Shown here: positions 41,962 through 50,284 of the stretch, in pieces
How the letters are laid out: each line of letters starts with the position of its first letter
Numbering within the stretch: position 1 is the first letter of the stretch
Source: Micromonospora sp. RP3T
GTDB taxonomy: Bacteria; Actinomycetota; Actinomycetes; Mycobacteriales; Micromonosporaceae
Assembly (NCBI RefSeq): GCF_003027925.1
Contig: NZ_PYPS01000033.1
Span: forward strand, 27,878-91,877
Reading direction: 5' to 3'
Length of the DNA: 64,000 bases
Program-made: the position numbers and the translations under genes
Notes under the pieces: generated by a model
Database searches by the model: none
What the model was told of the DNA's origin: nothing
Seen by the model: the letters and a program-made list of their open reading frames with translations, nothing else

Positions 41962-42341
41962 CGCAGCCTCAGCGCGATGGCCCGCGCCTCGTCGTCGCTC
42001 AACGGCAGGAACCACAGGAAGCGCTTGACGATCTCGGGCGGGGTCGGGCCGTCCGCCCGGCCACGAAGGTCGCGAAGGGCCCGCCGGGTCAGCCGGCTGA
42101 ACTCGGGAATCAGCGTCGCGCGGCGGACGGCGTCCGTCGGGGCGGCGCGCAGCGTCGGGCACGGCCAGTCGTGGCCGCAGCGCGCGCAGATCCAGGCCGG
42201 TCCGTCCGCCACGTGTGCCGAGAGCGGAACCGCAGCGGTACGCGGAGACCAGCGCGACTCCGGCGCGGTGTTCTTCGACCGCTCCGGGCTGCGGCGGGGT
42301 ACCGCACTGGTCGGTCCTGGCATGGGCTTCTCGTCGGGCAT
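41958..42341 (-). CDS. Small CxxC...WPC protein B
   Basis: A 127-residue protein. A Pro/Arg/Ser-rich N-terminus is followed by AWICARCGHDWPCPT near residues 49-63, the same CxxCx4WPC motif as partner A. A helical C-terminus follows (PEIVKRFLWFLPLSDDEARA). The real start may be internal; ATG 42341 is the longest. Its stop overlaps partner A's start, so both are coupled. The function is unknown. Confidence 0.7.
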   Translation of the reverse strand: MPDEKPMPGPTSAVPRRSPERSKNTAPESRWSPRTAAVPLSAHVADGPAWICARCGHDWPCPTLRAAPTDAVRRATLIPEFSRLTRRALRDLRGRADGPTPPEIVKRFLWFLPLSDDEARAIALRLR

Positions 42342-42572
42342 GGCGCTCCCCCGGTCGGACGATCAGGAGGGGCCGCCGCCCGAGTGCTCGCTCACCGCGA
42401 CGGCCCCGCGCGACGCGACCGCCGGGCTCCGCCTCCACCAGCCGCGCCGTCGATTCCACCCTGGACGTCGACCCACTACCCTCGGAATAGTTGCGACCCG
42501 ATCACGGAACGTATGTGCCGGTCATGGGCAGCCGTGGAACTCTCTCTCCCGCTGTGGAAAGTGGTGGAATCC

Positions 42573-43370
42573 GTGGGAATCTCGCCGTCCGAGTACCTGG
42601 TCCGGGAGCTTCGGCGACGTCGGACCGCCGCCGGGCTCACCCAGACCCAGCTCGGCGAGAAAGCCTTCTGCTCCGATTCGCAGGTGAGCGCAATCGAGAC
42701 GGGAGCAAAGTCGCCGACGCCCTCCTATCTCAAGTCGGTCGACCAGGCACTGAATACGGGCGGCTACTTTCTGACGCTCTGGGACGAGTTGGTGAAGGGT
42801 GAGGCCGCGCCGGTCTGGCTGCGCGAGTGGATCGAGATCGAGCGGGAAGCCACCGCGTTCAGGTGGTACGAACATGCCTTTGTCCCTGGCCTCCTTCAAA
42901 CCGAGGGATACGCGCGGGCGACCTTCAGGGCGTCCCGCGTTCCGACCGAAGACCTGGACCAACGGGTGGCGACGCGACTGGACCGGCAGGCCGTGCTGAA
43001 CCGCGAGCCGGCACCTCGGCTCTTCGTCGTCCTCGACAAAGTGGTCCTCCGCCGCCCCTGCGGCGGGCCAGACGTGATGCGTGAGCAGTTGGTGCACCTG
43101 ATCGATCAAGCTGAACGCCCACATATCGAGTTGCAGGTCGTCCCGGTGTCCACTGGGATGTATTCCGGGCTGGCCGGTGCGTTCATTCTCGCTGACCTGC
43201 CTGGCGGGAACCGCGCGGGCTACGTGGACAACCAGCTCTCGGCGCAGGTCGCCGAGCAGCCCGAGGTGATTGCTAGCCTCGGACTGGCGTGGGATGCCGT
43301 CCGCAGTGAAGCGCTCCCGACCGGAATGAGTCTCGACATGCTCAAGGAAGCGGCGAAGACATGGACATGA
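42573..43370 (+). CDS. XRE-family regulator with DUF5753 domain
   Basis: A 265-residue regulator. The XRE helix-turn-helix is in residues 5-65 (RRRRTAAGLTQTQLGEKAFC), and the DUF5753 domain covers about 85-260, including the WYEHAFVPGLLQTEGYARA segment. GTG 42573 gives the usual SPSEYLVRELRR N-terminus; ATG 42513 would add 20 residues. The stop overlaps the DUF397 start. These pairs are abundant in actinomycetes; in Streptomyces the BldB/WhiJ-type systems act in development, and DUF397 proteins are thought to partner or antagonise the regulator. Confidence 0.9.
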   Translation: MGISPSEYLVRELRRRRTAAGLTQTQLGEKAFCSDSQVSAIETGAKSPTPSYLKSVDQALNTGGYFLTLWDELVKGEAAPVWLREWIEIEREATAFRWYEHAFVPGLLQTEGYARATFRASRVPTEDLDQRVATRLDRQAVLNREPAPRLFVVLDKVVLRRPCGGPDVMREQLVHLIDQAERPHIELQVVPVSTGMYSGLAGAFILADLPGGNRAGYVDNQLSAQVAEQPEVIASLGLAWDAVRSEALPTGMSLDMLKEAAKTWT

Positions 43371-43552
43371 CCGGCGCGCAGTGGCGCAAAGCGTCACGAT
43401 CCTCAACCAACGGCGGGGCCTGTGTCGAGGTGGCCGACAACCTTGGCGGCGTGGTCGGCGTACGCGATTCGAAGGACCCGACCGGGCCGGCGCTGGTCTT
43501 TCCGGCGGCGTCGTGGCGGGTGTTCGTCGCGGAGGTCGCCGGCCGGGCCTGA
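43361..43552 (+). CDS. DUF397 protein
   Basis: A 63-residue protein with the DUF397 hallmark WRKASRSSTNGGACVEVA and VRDSKDP, SWRVFV. ATG 43361 overlaps the XRE stop by 10 bases; ATG 43367 would give the common ATGA overlap and lose two residues. It is coupled to the XRE regulator and probably acts with it. Confidence 0.9.
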   Translation: MDMTGAQWRKASRSSTNGGACVEVADNLGGVVGVRDSKDPTGPALVFPAASWRVFVAEVAGRA

Positions 43553-43610
43553 CGTCCCGACGGGTGGATCATGCTGCCGGTGAGCGAGCCAGGCGGGATA
43601 GCGTTCCGGC

Positions 43611-44579
43611 ATGACGCGTTGGGGAATCCTGGCCACCGGACACATCGCCGCCTGCTTCGCCACCGACCTGCGCCTGGTGCCGGGCGCCGAACTGGTGGCG
43701 GTCGGGTCGCGTACCCGGGAGGGCGCCGAGACGTTCGCGCGGCGGTTCGACGTGCCGCGGGCGTACGCCTCCTGGGCCGAACTGGCCGCGGACCCGGACC
43801 TGGACGCGATCTACGTGGCCACTCCGCACGCCGCGCACCACGAGGCGGCGCTCGCCTGCCTGGCCGGCGGTAAGGCGGTGCTGGTGGAGAAGCCCTGCAC
43901 GCTGGACCTGCCCACCACCGTCGAGTTGGTGGAGACGGCACGCGCCCGCGGGCTCTTCTTCATGGAGGCCATGTGGATGCGGACGAACCCGCTGATCCTG
44001 CGCGTGCTGGAGCTGATCTCCGACGGCGCGATCGGCGAGGTCACCCAGGTCCGGGCCGACTTCGGGGTGGCCGGGCCGTTCCCGCCGGAGCACCGGATGC
44101 GGGCCCGTACGCTCGGCGGCGGCGCGCTGCTGGACCTCGGCGTCTACCCGCTGAGCCTGGCCCATCTGGTGCTCGGGATGCCACAGCACGTGCAGGCGTG
44201 GGCCCGGCTGAGCCCGGAGGCGGTCGACGAGAACACCGGCATGGTCCTGGGCTGGGACTCCGGCGCGGTGGCCACGCTGAGCTGCGGCATGGTCGGCGCC
44301 ACCGCGATCACCGCGTCGATCACCGGCACCACCGGCCGGATCGATCTGCCGGAGCCGTTCTTCCGGCCCGGGTCGGCGGTGCTGCACCGGCTCGGCGCCG
44401 AGCCGGAGGCGATCCCGGCGGACCTGACCGGTGGCGGCTACCAGTACGAGGCGATCGAGGTGGGACGCTGCCTGGCCGCCGGGCTGACCGAGAGCCCGCT
44501 GGTGCCGCACGCCACCACGCTGGAGATCATGACCCTGATCGACGACATCAAGGCCCGGATCGGCGTCTCCTACGCGTGA
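43611..44579 (+). CDS. Gfo/Idh/MocA family oxidoreductase
   Basis: A 322-residue NAD(P)-dependent dehydrogenase. The N-terminal nucleotide-binding fold begins WGILATGHIA, and the sugar-dehydrogenase motif EKPCTLD is near residues 93-99. A GGGALLDLGVYPLSL segment near 168-182 includes the catalytic region. It acts on a sugar, inositol or related polyol, or trans-dihydrodiol; the specific substrate is unknown. The TGA stop (44577-44579) lies in repeat copy 6. Confidence 0.9.
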   Translation: MTRWGILATGHIAACFATDLRLVPGAELVAVGSRTREGAETFARRFDVPRAYASWAELAADPDLDAIYVATPHAAHHEAALACLAGGKAVLVEKPCTLDLPTTVELVETARARGLFFMEAMWMRTNPLILRVLELISDGAIGEVTQVRADFGVAGPFPPEHRMRARTLGGGALLDLGVYPLSLAHLVLGMPQHVQAWARLSPEAVDENTGMVLGWDSGAVATLSCGMVGATAITASITGTTGRIDLPEPFFRPGSAVLHRLGAEPEAIPADLTGGGYQYEAIEVGRCLAAGLTESPLVPHATTLEIMTLIDDIKARIGVSYA

Positions 44580-44660
44580 AGCAGGGCCCCTTCTTAACGC
44601 CAGATGTTAAGAAGGGGCCCCTGCTCTACCGGAGGCGTTAAGAGGGGGCCCCTCCTTCGC
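44576..44660. repeat. Micromonospora-type hairpin repeat, copy 6 (compound)
   Basis: A head-to-head pair of elements. GCAGGGCCCCTTCTTAAC (44581-44598) faces GTTAAGAAGGGGCCCCTGC (about 44606-44624), with one base missing. Then CTCTACCGGAGGCGTTAAGA and a second GGGGGCCCCTCC follow. Both flanking genes end at its borders: the oxidoreductase TGA at 44577-44579 and the Pit TAG at 44660-44662. Confidence 0.85.
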
Positions 44661-45664
44661 TAGAACAGCGGGCGGACCAGCAGGTACGCGAGGCAGGCGA
44701 TGGCCGCCGCCGCCGGGAACGTGATGATCCAGGCGATCACGATGTTGCCGGCCACGTTCCAACGCACCGCGGAGAGCCGCTTGGTCGCGCCGACACCCAT
44801 GATCGCCGAGGTGATCGTGTGGGTGGTGGAGATCGGGGCCTTGAGCACCAGCGCGTTGAAGTAGAGCACCGCGCTGGCCACGGTCTCGGCCGCGAAGCCC
44901 TCTGCCGGGCCCAGGTCGATGATCTTCCGGCCCAGCGTCCGGATGATCCGCCAGCCGCCCGCGTAGGTGCCGAGCGCCAGCATCGTGGCGGATGTCCAGA
45001 ACACCCAGTCCGGGATGTGCGTCTTGCTCTCCTGGAAGCCGCCGGTGTAGAGCGCCAGCACGATGATGCCCATGGTCTTGGCGGCGTCCTGCATGCCGTG
45101 GCCGACCGACATGGCGGCGGCGGAGGCGGTCTGCGCCCAGCGGAAGCCACGGTTGAGCTTGCCCGGCTGCCCCTTCCGGAACAGCCACATGATCGCCAGC
45201 ATCACCAGGAAGCCGAGCACCAGGCCGACCACCGGCGACAGCACCATCGGGATGAGGACCTTCGCCACGATGTTGCCCCACTGGACGATGCCGTCGGCGG
45301 CGAACAGGGTCGCGCCGACCAGGCCGCCGAAGAGGGCGTGCGAGGAGGACGAGGGCAGGCCGAAGTACCAGGTGATCAGGTTCCAGGCGATCGCGCCGAG
45401 CACGCCGGCGAAGACCACGCCGAGGCTCTCCACCCCGGTCGGGAGCGTGACCAGGCCGTCGCCGACCGTCTTGGCGACCCCGGCGCCGAAGTGCGCGCCG
45501 ACGAAGTTGCCGACGGCGGCGAGGCCGAGGGCGATCCGGGGTGTCAACGCCCGGGTCGAGATGCTGGTCGCGATCGCGTTGGCCGCGTCATGGAAGCCGT
45601 TCGTGTAGTCGAACGCCATGGCGACCGCGATCACCGCCAGCACGGCGATGAGTTCGGGGCTCAC
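44660..45664 (-). CDS. Low-affinity inorganic phosphate transporter, Pit family
   Basis: A 334-residue membrane transporter with about ten helices. Two PHO4-type signatures are present: FDYTNGFHDAANAIATSIS near residues 18-36 and a GHGMQDAAKTMGII repeat near 193-206. It imports phosphate with protons or as metal-phosphate. GTG 45664 lies 4 bases after the DUF47 stop, so DUF47-pit is one operon. A PHO-box-like triple repeat lies upstream of that operon. Confidence 0.93.
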   Translation of the reverse strand: MSPELIAVLAVIAVAMAFDYTNGFHDAANAIATSISTRALTPRIALGLAAVGNFVGAHFGAGVAKTVGDGLVTLPTGVESLGVVFAGVLGAIAWNLITWYFGLPSSSSHALFGGLVGATLFAADGIVQWGNIVAKVLIPMVLSPVVGLVLGFLVMLAIMWLFRKGQPGKLNRGFRWAQTASAAAMSVGHGMQDAAKTMGIIVLALYTGGFQESKTHIPDWVFWTSATMLALGTYAGGWRIIRTLGRKIIDLGPAEGFAAETVASAVLYFNALVLKAPISTTHTITSAIMGVGATKRLSAVRWNVAGNIVIAWIITFPAAAAIACLAYLLVRPLF

Positions 45665-45668
45665 AGGA

Positions 45669-46295
45669 TCAGGACTCCTTGACCGCGATGGTCTCGACGG
45701 TGTTGGCGACGTGCTCGAAGGCGTCGCAGGCGGCCTCCAGCTCGTCGGCGACCTCCTTCATCTTCAGCACCGTGAGCGCGTCGTACTCGCCGGAGAAGAG
45801 CCGCACCAGCAGCATCCGGTACGCCTGGTCGCCGTCGTTCTCCAGCCGGTTGCACTCGATCCAGTAGTCCTCGAGGTCCTTCATCGACTTCAACCGGGGC
45901 ATCGCCTCGGCGGTGAGCTTGGCCTGCTGGTCGAGCACGTTGACCAGCTCGTGCAGCTCGCGCGGGAGCGACGGAAGCTTGGTCAGGCCGTACAGGTAGA
46001 GCAGGTTGCCGACCGCCTCCAGGTGGTCCATCACGTCGTCGAGCAGCGAGCCCAGCCGGTAGATGTCCTCCCGGTCGAACGGCGTGATGAAGGTGGAGTT
46101 GATCTTCTTGTAGAGATCGTGCGTGATCTGGTCGCTGTCGTGCTCGACCTCGGTCAGCCGCTCGCTGATCGACTGCACGTCCGCGCCGGGCAGGCCCAGC
46201 TCGTTGAGCAGGTCGGTCCCCTTCACCAGGTTCTGCGCGGCCCTGGTGAAGAGCTCGTAGAAGGCGCCCTCGGTGGGACGGAAGGAAAACTTCAC
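45669..46295 (-). CDS. DUF47 protein, Pit accessory regulator
   Basis: A 208-residue all-helical protein of the PhoU-like DUF47 family (RLTEVEHDSDQITHDLYKKI near residues 46-65; KMKEVADELEAACDAFEHVA near the end). DUF47 proteins precede pit genes and are believed to limit or modulate phosphate entry. It starts at ATG 46295. The gene is 4 bases before pit. Confidence 0.92.
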   Translation of the reverse strand: MKFSFRPTEGAFYELFTRAAQNLVKGTDLLNELGLPGADVQSISERLTEVEHDSDQITHDLYKKINSTFITPFDREDIYRLGSLLDDVMDHLEAVGNLLYLYGLTKLPSLPRELHELVNVLDQQAKLTAEAMPRLKSMKDLEDYWIECNRLENDGDQAYRMLLVRLFSGEYDALTVLKMKEVADELEAACDAFEHVANTVETIAVKES

Positions 46296-46413
46296 AGCAC
46301 GGACCTCGTCGTGTCGGTGGAAGGGTGGCCGTCGCCTGGCAAGGCGCCTGCTCTGGGCATGCTAGGGACCCGCCGGAACCGGGCATCGACCGGCCCACCC
46401 CTGGTCAGACCCG

Positions 46414-46446
46414 ATTCACCGCTCGTTCACCTGCTGTTCACCTGAG
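46414..46446 (-). promoter_or_regulatory. Triple PHO-box-like repeat inside the 3' end of ppk2
   Basis: Three contiguous 11-base units, ATTCACCGCTC (46414), GTTCACCTGCT (46425) and GTTCACCTGAG (46436), match the actinomycete PHO-box pattern. They overlap the last codons and stop of ppk2 and lie about 120 bases upstream of DUF47. PhoP control of the DUF47-pit operon is the likely role. The units read on the plus strand. Confidence 0.72.
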
Positions 46447-47396
46447 TGCTCGAAGCCCTGGTCACGCAACCGGTCACGCTCCCGTTCCACGTCGAAATCG
46501 GCAGCCGGATACCCGAGATCCAAGCCGTCGAACGTCTCGCGCAGCAGGTGGGCCAGCGCCCAGTCGCGGTACCACTTGCGGTCCGCCGGCACCACGAACC
46601 AGGGCGCGGCGTCCGTGCCGCAGCGCTCCAGCGCCTCGGCGTACGCGGCCTGGTAATCGTCCCACCGGGCCCGGGTGTCCAGATCGCTCGGGTTGTACTT
46701 CCAGTACTTCGTCGGGTCGGTCAGCCGTTCCATCAGCCGCTCACCCTGCTCGGCGTGAGAGATGTGCAGCATGACCTTGACCACGGTGACCGCCTGCTCG
46801 GTCAGCTCCCGCTCGAAGTCGTTGATGATCTCGTAGCGGGACCGCCAGGTGGCCTCGTCGACCAGCCCCTCCACCCGGGCGATCAGCACGTCCTCGTAGT
46901 GCGAGCGGTTGAACACGCCCACGTAGCCCGGGGGTGGCAGCGCCCGCCGGATCCGCCACAGGAAGTCGTGCCGCAGCTCCTCCTCGGTGGGCGGGCCGAA
47001 CGAGCGGATGTGCAGCCCGAGCGGGTTCATCGCGCCGGCCACCCGCTTCACCGCGCCGTCCTTGCCGCCGCAGTCCATCGCCTGGAGCACCAGCAGCACC
47101 CGGCGGGGCCGGCCCGCACCCAGGTGCGCCCCGGCCTGGACGGGCGCGCTGGTGGCGCTGCCCGGGCCAGCGGCGACCTGGGCGGCGGCGTACAGCATCT
47201 CCTGCTGCCGGGCCAGCTCCGCACCGACCAGTTCGACCTGGCCACGGGCCCATTCCTTGCGCGCCGACCCGCGACCTGCCGCCTTCGGCAGCCCCGGCGT
47301 CGAGCGGGGGTCCACGGCCGCGAGGTCCACCGACCCCGGCCCCACCCGCAGCAGCTCCCGCATCGACCCGTCCTCGGGCCTCACCACCCCAGTCAT
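46416..47396 (-). CDS. ppk2: Polyphosphate kinase 2 family protein
   Basis: A 326-residue P-loop kinase of the PPK2 family, which uses polyphosphate to phosphorylate nucleoside mono- or diphosphates. Walker A is LQAMDCGGKDGAVKR at about residues 104-118, with D108 and K112. A lid and substrate segment includes VFNRSHYEDVLIARV near 162-176. The N-terminal ~95 residues are a variable region. ATG 47396 is used; ATG 47363 would lose 11 residues. It is upstream of the Pit operon on the same strand, which fits a phosphate-reserve role. Confidence 0.92.
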   Translation of the reverse strand: MTGVVRPEDGSMRELLRVGPGSVDLAAVDPRSTPGLPKAAGRGSARKEWARGQVELVGAELARQQEMLYAAAQVAAGPGSATSAPVQAGAHLGAGRPRRVLLVLQAMDCGGKDGAVKRVAGAMNPLGLHIRSFGPPTEEELRHDFLWRIRRALPPPGYVGVFNRSHYEDVLIARVEGLVDEATWRSRYEIINDFERELTEQAVTVVKVMLHISHAEQGERLMERLTDPTKYWKYNPSDLDTRARWDDYQAAYAEALERCGTDAAPWFVVPADRKWYRDWALAHLLRETFDGLDLGYPAADFDVERERDRLRDQGFEHSGEQQVNER

Positions 47397-47467
47397 CCCC
47401 CGATCCTCACCCGCCGGGCCCGATCATGGGTACGGAGCGTCCGAGAGATCCGCTACGTGCGTTTTGT

Positions 47468-47974
47468 TCAGACCACCAGGGCCAACCACTTCCGGTACGA
47501 GGTGGCGAACGGCTCGGTGCCGTCACCGAGCGCGCCCAGCAGCCAGCGGGACGCCGCCTCGGCCTCGGCGACCAGGTCGTCCGGGTAGTTCCACCGGGCC
47601 CGGTGCTCGGCGAACTCGTCCTCGTCGCGCAGCTCGACCAGGCCCGTCTCGCGGCGGCGCACCACGTCCAGGTCGAGGTCGACCAGGTGAACCGTCTCGT
47701 CGCCCTCCCAGCGGGCCGGGGTGGCGATGTCGCAGTAGACCTCGCTGGTCCGCGGCGGCGGGTTGAACATGCCCGTCCACCACGCGTTCCGGGGCACCAG
47801 CAGGACGAACGGAATCTGCTCGACCGACGGCCGGCCGTGGTAGACCGACTCGGTGCCGGCCGGCACGCCGAGCCAGATGCCGAGGTCGTCCTCGGCGAGC
47901 CGACGGGCCGGGTAGTCGCGGTGCGCGCTGCCGTCGTACTTGCGGTAGATCACGCGGACCACATCGCTCGGCAT
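47468..47974 (-). CDS. DUF402 protein
   Basis: A 168-residue DUF402 protein, a fold related to nucleotide hydrolases. It has VRVIYRKYDGSAHRDYPARR at the start, EVYCDIATPARWEGDETVHL near 79-98, and DLDLDVVRRR near 100. Conserved Asp and Lys residues of the family form a metal site; some homologues hydrolyse nucleoside di- or triphosphates. Start ATG 47974; divergent from dinG. Confidence 0.85.
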   Translation of the reverse strand: MPSDVVRVIYRKYDGSAHRDYPARRLAEDDLGIWLGVPAGTESVYHGRPSVEQIPFVLLVPRNAWWTGMFNPPPRTSEVYCDIATPARWEGDETVHLVDLDLDVVRRRETGLVELRDEDEFAEHRARWNYPDDLVAEAEAASRWLLGALGDGTEPFATSYRKWLALVV

Positions 47975-48098
47975 GCCTGGCACCCTAACCGATTCCGGCC
48001 ACGCCACGCGATCGGCAGGTAACCGGACGCGACCCGGCACCGCGCCACGCCGCCGGAGCGGCCGGACCGGCGTCGGTGCCGGCGGGTACGGTCGCACG

Positions 48099-50231
48099 GT
48101 GAGCCCGTCCCGCACCGCCACCCCCGTACCGAAGAAGCGCCGGAGTGGCCGCGCGAGCGGCACGGAGCTGCTGGCCGCCGCGGTCGGCGCGGTCCCGGGC
48201 GGCGCGACCCGGCCCGGCCAGCAGCTCATGGCCGAGGCGATCGAGCGCAGCATCGCCTCCGGCGAGCACCTGCTGGTGCAGGCCGGCACCGGCACCGGCA
48301 AGTCCCTGGCCTACCTGGCGCCGGCGCTGACCGTGGACGGTCCGGTGGTGGTCTCCACCGCCACGCTGGCGTTGCAGTCCCAGCTCGTCGACCACGACCT
48401 GCCCCGGCTGGCCGACGCGGTCGAGCCGGTGCTCGGCCGTCGACCCACGTTCGCCGTGCTGAAGGGCCGACACCACTATCTCTGTCTGGCCCGGCTGGAC
48501 AGCTCCGTCGAGGACGAGCCGGACGACGCGCTCTTCGACACGCCGCGGCCCGGCGCCACGAAGTGGCTCGGCGAGGCGGGCCGGCTGGGCAAGCAGGTGC
48601 AGCGGCTGCGCGACTGGGCGGAGGAGACCGCCACCGGCGACCGCGACGAGCTGGATCCGGGCGTCGACGACCAGGTCTGGCGCAGCGTCTCGATGCCGGC
48701 CCGGGAGTGTGTCGGCGCGAGCCGCTGCCCGTTCGGGCAGGAGTGCTTCGCGGAGGCGTCGCGGGCCCGCGCCCGGGAGGCCGACCTGGTGGTGACCAAC
48801 CACAGCCTGCTCGCCGTGGACATGCTCGCCGGACGGCACATCGTGCCCCCGCACCGGCTGCTCGTGGTGGACGAAGCGCACGAGCTGGCCGACCGGGTCT
48901 CCTCGGCGGCCCAGGCCGAGCTGGTGCCGGAGCTGATCGACAGGTCCACCCGACGCGCCCGGCCGCTGCTGCGCCCCGACCACGCCGACCGGCTCACCGA
49001 GGCCGGCGACGCGCTCGCCGTGGGGCTGGCCGAGGCGCCCGCCGGTCGGCTCACCGCCGGCCTGCCGCCCGCGCTGCGCGAGGCGTGCACGCTGCTCGAC
49101 TCGGCGACCCGGGCCGCGCTGGAGGCGATCGGCGACGTGAAGGCCGACGACCCCGACCCGGTCCGCAAACAGCAGGCCAAGGCGGTGCTGGACGAGCTGT
49201 CCACCACCGCCCAGCGGTTGCTGGAGGAGGGCGACCACGACGTCGCCTGGGTGGAGAAGCCGGAGAACGGCAGCCGCCGGGCGCTGGTGGTGGCGCCGCT
49301 GTCGGTGGCCGGCACGCTCGCCACCCACCTCTACGACGAACGCACCGTGGTCGCCACCTCGGCCACGCTGGCGCTGGGCGGACGCTTCGACACGGTCGCC
49401 CGGGCGCTCGGGCTGGACGCGCCACCACCGGCCCCGCCGTCGCCGGCCGCCGCCGCGGCGGCCACCGCTGCCGCCGCCGGCCGCGGCACCGACCCCGCGC
49501 CGGTGGCGAGCACCGAGGGCAGCCGGGCGGCGATCGGCACCGTACCGGCCACCGAGGGTCCGGGCTGGCGGTCGCTCGACGTCGGCTCGCCGTTCGACTA
49601 CGCCCGGCAGGGCATCCTCTACGTGGCCGCGCACCTGCCCCGCCCCAGCGTCTCCGGGCTTCCCACGGCGGCCGGCGAGGAACTGCTGGCGCTGGTCGGC
49701 GCGCTCGGTGGGCGTACCCTCGGGCTCTTCTCCTCCCGGCGGGCCGCGCAGCAGGCGGCGGAGCTGCTCCGCGCGCGGACCGACCTGCCCGTGCTGCTCC
49801 AGGGCGAGGAGGCGTTGCCGCTGCTGGTCCGCCGCTTCCGGCAGGAGCGGGAGAGCTGCCTGTTCGGGGTGATGTCGCTCTGGCAGGGGGTGGACGTGCC
49901 GGGCGACGCCTGCCAGCTCGTGGTGATCGACCGGCTGCCGTTCCCCCGGCCCGACGAGCCGCTCGCCGCGGCCCGGGCGGCGGCGGTGGACGCCGGCGGC
50001 GGCTCCGGGTTCGCGGCGGTCAGCGTGCCGATCGCGGCGGTCCGGCTGGCGCAGGGCGTGGGTCGGCTGATCCGGGCCACCGGCGACCGGGGTGTGGTGG
50101 CGGTGCTCGACTCGCGACTGGAGACGGCACGCGGCTACGGCCCGTTCCTGCGCCGGTCGCTGCCCCCGTTCTGGTACACGACCCGGCCCGAGGTGGCCCG
50201 GGGCGCGCTGGAACGGCTGGCCAAGAGCTGA
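48099..50231 (+). CDS. dinG: ATP-dependent DNA helicase, DinG/XPD family
   Basis: A 710-residue superfamily 2 helicase. Walker A AGTGTGKS is at residues 62-69 and the DEAH box at 258-261. Four cysteines that could hold an Fe-S cluster are C129, C204, C210 and C216. The C-terminal motor has SLWQGVDVPGD and QGVGRLIR. An Ala/Pro-rich, low-complexity insert of about 45 residues (near 443-490, in RecA domain 2) is unusual. It probably unwinds DNA or R-loops during repair. GTG 48099 gives the natural N-terminus. Convergent with the AI-2E family gene. Confidence 0.93.
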   Translation: MSPSRTATPVPKKRRSGRASGTELLAAAVGAVPGGATRPGQQLMAEAIERSIASGEHLLVQAGTGTGKSLAYLAPALTVDGPVVVSTATLALQSQLVDHDLPRLADAVEPVLGRRPTFAVLKGRHHYLCLARLDSSVEDEPDDALFDTPRPGATKWLGEAGRLGKQVQRLRDWAEETATGDRDELDPGVDDQVWRSVSMPARECVGASRCPFGQECFAEASRARAREADLVVTNHSLLAVDMLAGRHIVPPHRLLVVDEAHELADRVSSAAQAELVPELIDRSTRRARPLLRPDHADRLTEAGDALAVGLAEAPAGRLTAGLPPALREACTLLDSATRAALEAIGDVKADDPDPVRKQQAKAVLDELSTTAQRLLEEGDHDVAWVEKPENGSRRALVVAPLSVAGTLATHLYDERTVVATSATLALGGRFDTVARALGLDAPPPAPPSPAAAAAATAAAAGRGTDPAPVASTEGSRAAIGTVPATEGPGWRSLDVGSPFDYARQGILYVAAHLPRPSVSGLPTAAGEELLALVGALGGRTLGLFSSRRAAQQAAELLRARTDLPVLLQGEEALPLLVRRFRQERESCLFGVMSLWQGVDVPGDACQLVVIDRLPFPRPDEPLAAARAAAVDAGGGSGFAAVSVPIAAVRLAQGVGRLIRATGDRGVVAVLDSRLETARGYGPFLRRSLPPFWYTTRPEVARGALERLAKS

Positions 50232-50265
50232 CGCCCGCGCCTCCCCGGGCGGGGTGACGCGGGCG
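50232..50265. terminator. Bidirectional terminator hairpin between dinG and the AI-2E gene
   Basis: CGCCCGCG (50232-50239) pairs with CGCGGGCG (50258-50265), and the loop holds a nested CCCCGGGCGGGG dyad. It begins right after the dinG stop and lies 20 bases from the end of the convergent gene. No T-tract. Confidence 0.7.
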
Positions 50266-50284
50266 CCGGCGGAACGGGGCCGGG

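Noticed and set aside
37219..43552. Secondary-metabolite cluster
   Set aside because: There are no PKS, NRPS, RiPP precursor or tailoring genes; the regulators and oxidoreductase alone do not support it.
4322..44660. CRISPR array or insertion-sequence ends in the repeats
   Set aside because: The copies are scattered kilobases apart, with no regular spacers and no transposase, so neither CRISPR nor an IS fits.
49432..49500. Possible frameshift or repeat insertion in dinG
   Set aside because: The reading frame continues normally after the Ala-rich stretch with all helicase motifs, so it is an insert, not a frameshift.
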